From: Nemertoderma westbladi
Lineage: Eukaryota > Xenacoelomorpha > Nemertodermatida > Nemertodermatidae
Direction: 5' to 3'
Length of the DNA: 57,050 nt
Assembly: GCA_032718475.1 (NCBI GenBank)
Contig: JAUCBJ010003463.1
Coordinates: 1 to 57,050 of the forward strand
Positions within the stretch are counted from its first letter, which is position 1; the number at the start of each line of letters is the position of its first letter. Shown here one piece after another: positions 9,801 to 18,800 of this stretch. Position numbers and translations under genes: made by a program. A model generated the notes under the pieces. It was not told where the DNA came from. It ran no database searches and worked only from the letters and a program-made list of their open reading frames with translations.

Positions 9801-12800
9801 ACAGCCATGCAATCCACAATTGACAAGCCCAATGCAGCGTGCATTAAGAATGCTATGCCGGCTTATCAACAACGTTGCACCGCCTCAACTTCCTATCCCC
9901 CATGACTTTCGCGAGATTATTTTGTTAAATAAAAAAGACACTTAATTTACAACTGTTAAAGTCATATACTTTTTATATATTCATCATATTATTTTTCATA
10001 TTCATATCTTTTTAATGCACTCTATAAACTTGGTCATTTACGAATATAGTTAGTGCACAGTGGTGCATTACTTTACTCGACCCTATTGCAAGTCTCGTTA
10101 CGCTCGTTCTCTTCATTTGGTCGCCGTAATATATAGCCTACAACAAGGTGAAAAGAGCTCAGCCTTTACGTTTACATTTAAACTTTATGGGAGCTCAAAT
10201 TGAGCACCCTTATTCTTAAATAAAACGCGGATGCGGATCCGGATTCTACATTTAACATTGTCCCTACGGAAGTAGATTTTTTTACATTTTTATAACTCCC
10301 AAAAATAAAACTATAACATGTTCTATTGACTTTAGTTTATTGTTTTGGTTAAAATAACGTGCCACTGTAACCTGCCCCTTTACCTTAATTTATAATTTTG
10401 AAATCCGGATCCGCGTTTTACACCTACACTTAAATAAGAACCCTCTTTAGGTGCAAATTTAACTTAAAATGAAACGCACCTTAAATTAAATATAGAAGAT
10501 TATCGGTTCATTTAGTATGAGTAATGATTAAAAATAGGGTAAAAGTTGCAATATAATTTTATTGAAGTTGAGTATTAAAATAGTTAAAATAAAATAAATT
10601 ATTTATATAGTAAAAAATATTTGTGATAAAATCTTCAATTTTAATTTTATGTTGTACATGATAAATATATATATTTAATTTGTAAAATCACTGATCTCTG
10701 GGTAAAATGTTTGTTTTCAATACCCGGGAACCAGAGACCTATCCAGAGACCAAAAAACTGCCCGGAGAATCCAGAGAACAGAGATCAGTGACAGGTCTCT
10801 ATTTCAACTCTATAGTAAACAGCATGAAATTCGTAATCAGATAGATAGTTCAAAATCAAATATTGAACTATCTGGTCGAAAAACGTTAGACTATCCCTTT
10901 ATTGGTATACCGGTAGTTAAAAAAAAGTAATTAGAATGGCTCAGAGTGTTTATAGTGAAGAAATATCATTAATTAAGTTGGGCGTCAAATTTAAAATTGA
11001 CCAGAATTAATGTCAGTAACAACCAACCTAGCGGTGGGATCCCCGTCTGAGTAGAAGCGACTACCGCCAGCCAGTCGGCCACACAATGTTGGATGTACGA
11101 CGCAATCGACCCGACCGAAACTCACCAACTTATCGAACAACGCCGAGAGTTTCAACAACGTCGTAGCGGATAAACACTCCTCGGTGACGTCGCAGTAGGT
11201 AACCAACCATGGGAGTACGCGAGCGAGCGGCTGGGTGAGTACGCGCGGACTCAGCTCGGTGAACGAGGTGCGTAGGAACCCCAACGCGAACCGAACCAAC
11301 TCGGGTAGTTCCCGCACCCCGTTGAACGAGATACCCCGCGGATAAACACGGAGGGTCGGGTAGGAGTTGACCCCCAACTCGCGGCACAGGTACCAATCCT
11401 CGAAGCAGTTCACCGCCCCGATACGCAGCACCCCGGACAGTTGCTTAGCGACGAGTCGCCATGTGGGGGCTAAGTCGCGGCAATGGGAGCATCTGGGGGA
11501 GTAAAGGGAGTTAAGTAACCCTGTAGTGTACCCGGCGGAATAAAATAGGTACAAGAGAAAGCAACTCAGTAAAGCTTACTTTTGTACCACGGTGGGGGGG
11601 TGGGGGGGTCTTTACCTCTATTTATGACAAATCGTAGATTAAAAACAACTTTACCTGCAATTGGTGTCAGCCATTAAATAAATATTTGCTAAACGAATAA
11701 TAATAATCGGTACCGGTATTAATTATTTTACTTTCACAATTTTCTGACAATTAAAATTCAAGAAATTCAACTCTAAAAACATATTTTTAAATATAACATT
11801 ATTATAACTCCTTCCATATGAATGGGAGAATCTTTTAGGCACGTTAGGCCAAGGAATGCCTGTTCACTACCATGGGTGATCTTCCACATTAAACCATTCC
11901 ACTCGGTTTCATAAAGGTATGCCTGTTCATCACCATGGGTGATCTTACACAGTAAACCCTTCCACTCTGTTTCCTAAAGAATGCCTGTTCATCACCATGA
12001 GTGATCTTCCACAGTAAACCCTTCCACTCTGTTTCCTAAAGAATGCCTGTTCACCACCATGGGTGATCTTCCACATTAAACCATTCCACTCGGTTTCATA
12101 AAGGTATGCCTGTTCATCACCCATGGGTGATCTTACACAGTAAACCCTTCCACTCTGTTTCCTAAAGAATACCTGTTCATCACCATGGGTGATCTTACAC
12201 AGTAAACCCTTCCACTCTGTTTCCTAAAGAATGCCTGTTCACCACCATGGGTGATCCTCCACATTAAACCATTCCATTCCACTCGGTTTCATAAAGGTAT
12301 GCCTGTTCATTACCATGGGTGATCTTACACAGTAAACCCTTCCACTCTGTTTCCTAAAGAATGCCTGTTCACCACCATGGGTGATCTTCCACATTAAACC
12401 ATTCCACTCGGTTTCATAAAGGTATGCCTGTTCATCACCATGGGTGATCTTACACAGTAAACCCTTCCACTCTGTTTCCTAAAGAATGCCTGTTCACTAC
12501 CATGGGTGATCTTCCACATTAAACCATTCCACTCGGTTTCATAAAGGTATGCCTGTTCATCACCATGGGTGATCTTACACAGTAAACCCTTCCACTCTGT
12601 TTCCTAAAGAATGCCTGTTCACCACCATGGGTGATCTTCCACATTAAACCATTCCACTCGGTTTCATAAAGGTAAGCCTGTTCGTTCATCACCATGGGTG
12701 ATCTTACAAAGTAAACCCTTCCACTCTGTTTCCTAAAGAATGCCTGTTCATCACCATGAGTGATCTTCCACAGTAAACCCTTCCACTCTGTTTCCTAAAG

Positions 12801-15800
12801 AATGCCTGTTCACCACCATGGGTGATCTTCCACATTAAACCATTCCATTCGGTTTCATAAAGGTATGCCTGTTCATCACCCATGGGTGATCTTACACAGT
12901 AAACCCTTCCACTCTGTTTCCTAAAGAATACCTGTTCATCACCATGGGTGATCTTACACAGTAAACCCTTCCACTCTGTTTCCTAAAGAATGCCTGTTCA
13001 CCACCATGGGTGATCCTCCACATTAAACCATTCCACTCGGTTTCATAAAGGTATGCCTGTTCATCACCATGGGTGATCTTACACAGTAAAAAAACCCTTC
13101 CACTCTGTTTCCTAAAAGAATGCCCGTTCACCACCATATGGGTGATCTTCCACAGTAAACCCTTCCACTCTGTTTCCTAAAGGAATGCCCGTTCACCACC
13201 ATATGGGTGATCTTTCACAGTAAACCCTTCCACTCTGTTTCGAAAAGGAAAGCCTGTTCACCAACATGGGTGATCTTCCACCCACAGTAAACCCTTCCAC
13301 TTGTTTCTTAAAGGAAAGCCTGTTCACCACCATGGGTGATCTTCACACAGTAAACCATTCCACTCGGTTTCATAAAGGTATGCCTGTTCATCACCCATGG
13401 GTGATCTTACACAGTAAACCCTTCCACTCTGTTTCCTAAAGGAATGCCTGTTCACCACCCATGAGTGATCTACCACAGTAAACCCTTCCACTCTGTTTCC
13501 TAAAGGAATGCCTGTTCACCACCATGGGTGATCTCCCACAGTAAACCCTTCCACTCCGTTTCCTAAAGGAATGCCTGTTCATCACCATGGGTGATCTTCT
13601 ACAGTAAACCCTTCCACTCTGTTTCCTAAAGGAATGCCTGTTCACCACCCATGAGTGATCTTCCACAGTAAACCCTTCCACTCTGTTTCCTAAAGGAATG
13701 CCTGTTCACCACCCATGAGTGATCTTCCACAGTAAACCCTTCCACTCTGTTTCCTAAAGGAATGCCTGTTCACCACCATGGGTGATCTCCCACAGTAAAC
13801 CCTTCCACTCCGTTTCCTAAAGGAATGCCTGTTCATCACCATGGGTGATCTTCTACAGTGAACCCTTCCACTCTGTTTCCTAAAGAATGCCTGTTCACCA
13901 CCATGGGTGATCTCCCACAGTAAACCCTTCCACTCCGTTTCCTAAAGGAATGCCTGTTCATCAGGGTAGGTGTAAAACGCGGATCCGGATCCGGATTCAG
14001 GATCCGGATACGGATCAGGACCCGGATTTGCGAGTGTAAAAGGCGGATCCGGATTTACATACAATCCGTAACTGAGTGTAATATGCGGATTCTGAAATAC
14101 GCAATCCGTATTGCAGTGTAAAACGCGGATTCATATATTTTGTGAATCCGGAATGGAGTGTAAAACGCGGATTTTCGTTAATTACCAAGTTTTGTTGGAT
14201 CCGGAAAGGAGTGTAAAACACGGATTTTCGTTAATTACCAAGTTTTGTTGGATCCGGAATGGAGTGTAAAACACGGATTTACGTTAATTACCAAGTTTTA
14301 TTGGATCCGGAATGGGTGTAAAACACGGATTCAATTTATTTACCAAGTGTTACTGGATCCGGAAGGAGTGTAAAACGCGGATTTACGTTAATTACTCAAG
14401 TTTTATTGGATCCGGAATGGAGTGTAAAACACGGATTTTCGTTAATTACCAAGTTTTGTTGGATCCGGAATGGAGTGTAAAACACGGATTTTCGTTAATT
14501 ACCAAGTTTTGTTGGATCCGGAATGGAGTGTAAAACACGGATTTTCGTTAATTACCAAGTTTTGTTGGATCCGGAATGGAGTGTAAAACACGGATTTTCG
14601 TTAATTACCAAGTTTTGTTGGATCCGGAATGGAGTGTAAAACACGGATTTTCGTTAATTACCAAGTTTTGTTGGATCCGGAATGGAGTGTAAAACACGGA
14701 TTTACGTTAATTACCAAGTTTTGTTGGATCCGGAATGGAGTGTAAAACACGGATTTCAATTAATTACCAAGTTTTGTTGGATCCGGAATGGAGTGTAAAA
14801 CACGGATTTACGTTAATTACCAAGTTTTATTGGATCCGGAATGGAGTGTAAAACACGGATTTACGTTAATTACCAAGTTTTGTTGGATCCGGAATGGAGT
14901 GTAAAACACGGATTTTCGTTAATTACCAAGTTTTGTTGGATCCGGAATGGAGTGTAAAACACGGATTTTCGTTAATTACCAAGTTTTGTTGGATCCGGAA
15001 TGGAGTGTAAAACACGGATTTACGTTAATTACCAAGTTTTAATGGATCCGGGAAGGGGTGTAAAACGCGGATTCAATTTATTTACCAAGTGTTACTAGAT
15101 CCGGGAAGGGGTGTAAAACGCGGATTGATTCAGGTTAATTACAAAGTGTTACTGGATCCGGGAAGGGGTGTAAAATGCGGATTTACGTTAATTACTGAGT
15201 TTGTTAATGAGGGACACAACTATTAATGAGGGACACACATTAATGAGGGACACAAACATTAATGGGGGACACCGTAATAGTTAATAGACACCTTAATAAT
15301 TTGTCTATGTCTAGGGGCCACACATAAGCTTAATCCGGCTCTGGGGGACACCTTAATAGGGGTCAATGCTTCCCAATGAATTATTAATAAGGGCGATGGT
15401 GATGCTTGGCCGTCAGACATTATTAGATATTGATTAGCTGAAAAACTACTACCGTGGGAACGTGACCTCTCTGGTAGAGCGGCTCTGTAGACAATTGTAT
15501 GGTAGGATTACTGTCCTGTTCCCTGATTGGCTTATCCATCCCAACCTCCCTTACAAACAAGAATCACTGTTCTGCCTAGCTGGCGGTAGTTTGTACTGCA
15601 TCATAGCGTACTCTATTTAAGGCCTTGCAAGCGTGCTGCCTTCCTAATTTATGGAGGCTGAACTGTTCAGTATAATTTCTTATTTAATTTCTTATTAAAC
15701 ATGGATGACAGTGATGACTTTGTAAAGGTTCCATTTACGGGATTCGTTATTCCGAGTCCAACCAATGATACAGCCATTGTTGAGCCGCTTGAACTCACTA

Positions 15801-18800
15801 CGCAAACATCGTGCACCCCGAGTCCGGAGAAGAAAAAAACCAGGAAAGTCAGCAAGCCAAGAAAAGTTACTAAAGAACAATAAACATTGTACTAATTAAT
15901 AATTGTAACTAGATGAGGGTCTGGGTCTTTATTGCATATGCGTTTTACAAATTGTTCATTAAAACTTACTAATTAACTTGAATCCGCGTTTTACACCCCG
16001 TTCCGGATCCAATAAAACTTGGTAATTAACGTAAATCCGTGTTTTACACTCCATTCCGGATCCAATAAAACTTGGTAATTAACGTAAATCCGTGTTTTAC
16101 ACTCCATTCCGGATCCAATAAAACTTGGTAATTAATGTAAATCCGTATTTTACACTCCATTCCGGATCCAATAAAACTTGGTAATTAACGCAAATCCGTG
16201 TTTTACACTCCATTCCGGATCCAATAAAACTTGTGTAATTAACGATAAATCCGTCGTTTTACACTCCATTCCGGATACAATAAAACTTGGTAATTAACGT
16301 AAATCCGTGTTTTACACTCCATTCCGGATCCAATAAAACTTGGTAATTAACGTAAATCCGTATTTTACACTCCATTCCGGATCCAATAAAACTTGGTAAT
16401 TAACGTAAATCCGTATTTTACACTCCATTCCGGATCCAATAAAACTTGGTAATTAACGTAAATCCGTGTTTTACACTCCATTCCGGATCCAATAAAACTT
16501 GGTAATTAACGTAAATCCGTGTTTTACACTCCATTCCGGATCCAATAAAACTTGGTAATTAACGTAAATCCGTGTTTTACACTCCATTCCGGATCCAATA
16601 AAACTTAGTAATTAACGTAAATCCGCGTTTTACACTCCATTCCCGGATCCAATTAAACTTGGTAATTAACTAGAATCCGCGTTTTACACTCCTTCCCGGA
16701 TCCAATAAAACATGGTAATTAACTTGAATCCGCGTTTTACACTCCATTCCGGATCCAATAAAACTTGATAATTAACGTAAATCCGTGTTTTACACTCCAT
16801 TCCGGATCCAATAAAACTTAGTAATTAACGTAAATCCGTGTTTTACACTCCATTCCGGATCCAATAAAACTTGATAATTAACGTAAATCCGTGTTTTACA
16901 CTCCATTCCGGATCCAATAAAACTTGGTAATTAACGTAAATCCGTGTTTTACACTCCATTCCGGATCCAATAAAACTTGGTAATTAATGTAAATCCGTAT
17001 TTTACACTCCATTCCGGATCCAATAAAACTTGGTAATTAACGTAAATCCGTGTTTTACACTCCATTCCGGATCCAATAAAACTTGGTAATTAACGTAAAT
17101 CCGTGTTTTACACTCCATTCCGGATCCAATAAAACTTGGTAATTAATGTAAATCCGTATTTTACACTCCATTCCGGATCCAATAAAACTTGGTAATTAAC
17201 GCAAATCCGTGTTTTACACTCCATTCCGGATCCAATAAAACTTGGTAATTAACGTAAATCCGTGTTTTACACTCCATTCCGAATCAAATAAAACTTAGTA
17301 ATTAACGTAAATCCGTTTTTACACTCCATTCCGGATACAATAAAACTTGGTAATTAACGTAAATCCGTGTTTTACACTCCATTCCGGATCCAATAAAACT
17401 TGGTAATTAACGTAAATCCGTATTTTACACTCCATTCCGGATCTAATAAAACTTGGTAATTAACGTAAATCCGTATTTTACACTCCATTCCGGATCCAAT
17501 AAAACTTGGTAATTAACGTAAATCCGTGTTTTACACTCCATTCCGGATCCAATAAAACTTGGTAATTAACGTAAATCCGTATTTTACACTCCATTCCGGA
17601 TCCAATAAAACTTGGTAATTAACGTAAATCCGTGTTTTACACTCCATTCCGGATCCAATAAAACTTGGTAATTAATGTAAATCCGTATTTTACACTCCAT
17701 TCCGGATCCAATAAAACTTGGTAATTAACGTAAATCCGTGTTTTACACTCCATTCCGGATCCAATAAAACTTGATAATTAATGTAAATCCGTGTTTTACA
17801 CTCCATTCCCGATCCAATAAAACTTAGTAATTAACGTAAATCCGTGTTTTACACTCCATTCCGGATCCAATAAAACTTGATAATTAACGTAAATCCGTGT
17901 TTTACACTCCATTCCGGATCCAATAAAACTTAGTAATTAACGTAAATCCGCGTTTTACACCCCTTCCCGGATCCAATAAAACTTGGTAATTAACTAGAAT
18001 CCGCGTTTTACACCCCTTCCCGGATCCAATAAAACATGGTAATTAACTAGAATCCGCGTTTTACACCCCTTCCCGGATTTAATAAAACTTTGTAATAAAC
18101 CTCAATCCGTATTTTACACCCAATCCCGGATTCAATAGAAAAATGAATCCGCGTTTTACACTCCGTTCAGGATTTAGCCTAAAACATGAATCCGCGCTTT
18201 ACACTCCGTTCCGGATCTGAAAAAAAGGCCAATCCGCATTTTACACTCGGTTACGGATTCGGTAAATTTAGCAGTGCACGGATCCGCAGATTACACCCTA
18301 AAAATGTAAATTCAGTCGACTTCCATAGGGACAATGTTAAATGATAGAATCCGGATCCTGATCCGGATCCGCGTTTTACTCTGACCCTGTTCATCACCAT
18401 GGGTGATCTTCCACAGTAAACCCTTTCACTCCTTCCATAGAAATGGCGTTAAACTATCAACTACATTATTCTCATACCTTTTACACTATTTTAACTCCTT
18501 TTATATACAGTCCCTGTAGAATTAGCTATTGACTTCATAATAATGTTTGTAATTTACAATTTAAATCTATTCAATTAATCAGCTTTTTTTAAGTTCTAGA
18601 ACATTAATTTTATTCCAGAAAAAATTTATAAAACATTAAAAATCATTCGCTAGTTTTGGGTATTTTTATGGTGTAGAAAGTGTTCCCTACACAGACTTAC
18701 AGTTCCAGAAGATGTTATTATTAGTGTAGAATGTTTTTTAAACAATTTAGTCTCGTAACTCGTAATTTGGTCTCATTGAAAATTATTTGTTCTATAACTA

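Larger units (their letters stand above)
13962..18389. mobile_element. 4.4-kb foldback-type transposon with 53-bp-unit arrays as inverted repeats
   Basis: Both ends read CAGGGT followed after a short variable stretch by TAAAACGCGGATCCGGAT, in opposite orientations. The flanks reconstruct the satellite unit with a duplicated TTCAT (13957-13961 and 18390-18394). Because TG/CA are shared, the duplication could be TTCAT (5), GTTCATC (7) or TGTTCATCA (9). Inside the left arm (about 14030-15200) are about 22 copies of a 53-bp unit and in the right arm (about 15965-18250) about 43 copies in inverse orientation. Each unit carries the terminal motif GTGTAAAACxCGGAT. Unique DNA of about 750 bp between the arms holds a small gene. 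The structure resembles Foldback/Galileo-type elements. No transposase is encoded, so it is non-autonomous. Confidence 0.85.

Noticed and set aside
10991-11554. Taking the whole 187-codon ORF as the DNAJC10 exon
   Set aside because: The N-terminal 20 codons precede a good acceptor and the C-terminal dozen follow the only donor that matches the next exon's phase.
12892-13681. Minus-strand ORFs with repeated FRKQSGRVYC motifs
   Set aside because: They are readings of the SINE-derived satellite; the unit length is not a multiple of three and there is no start or conserved frame.
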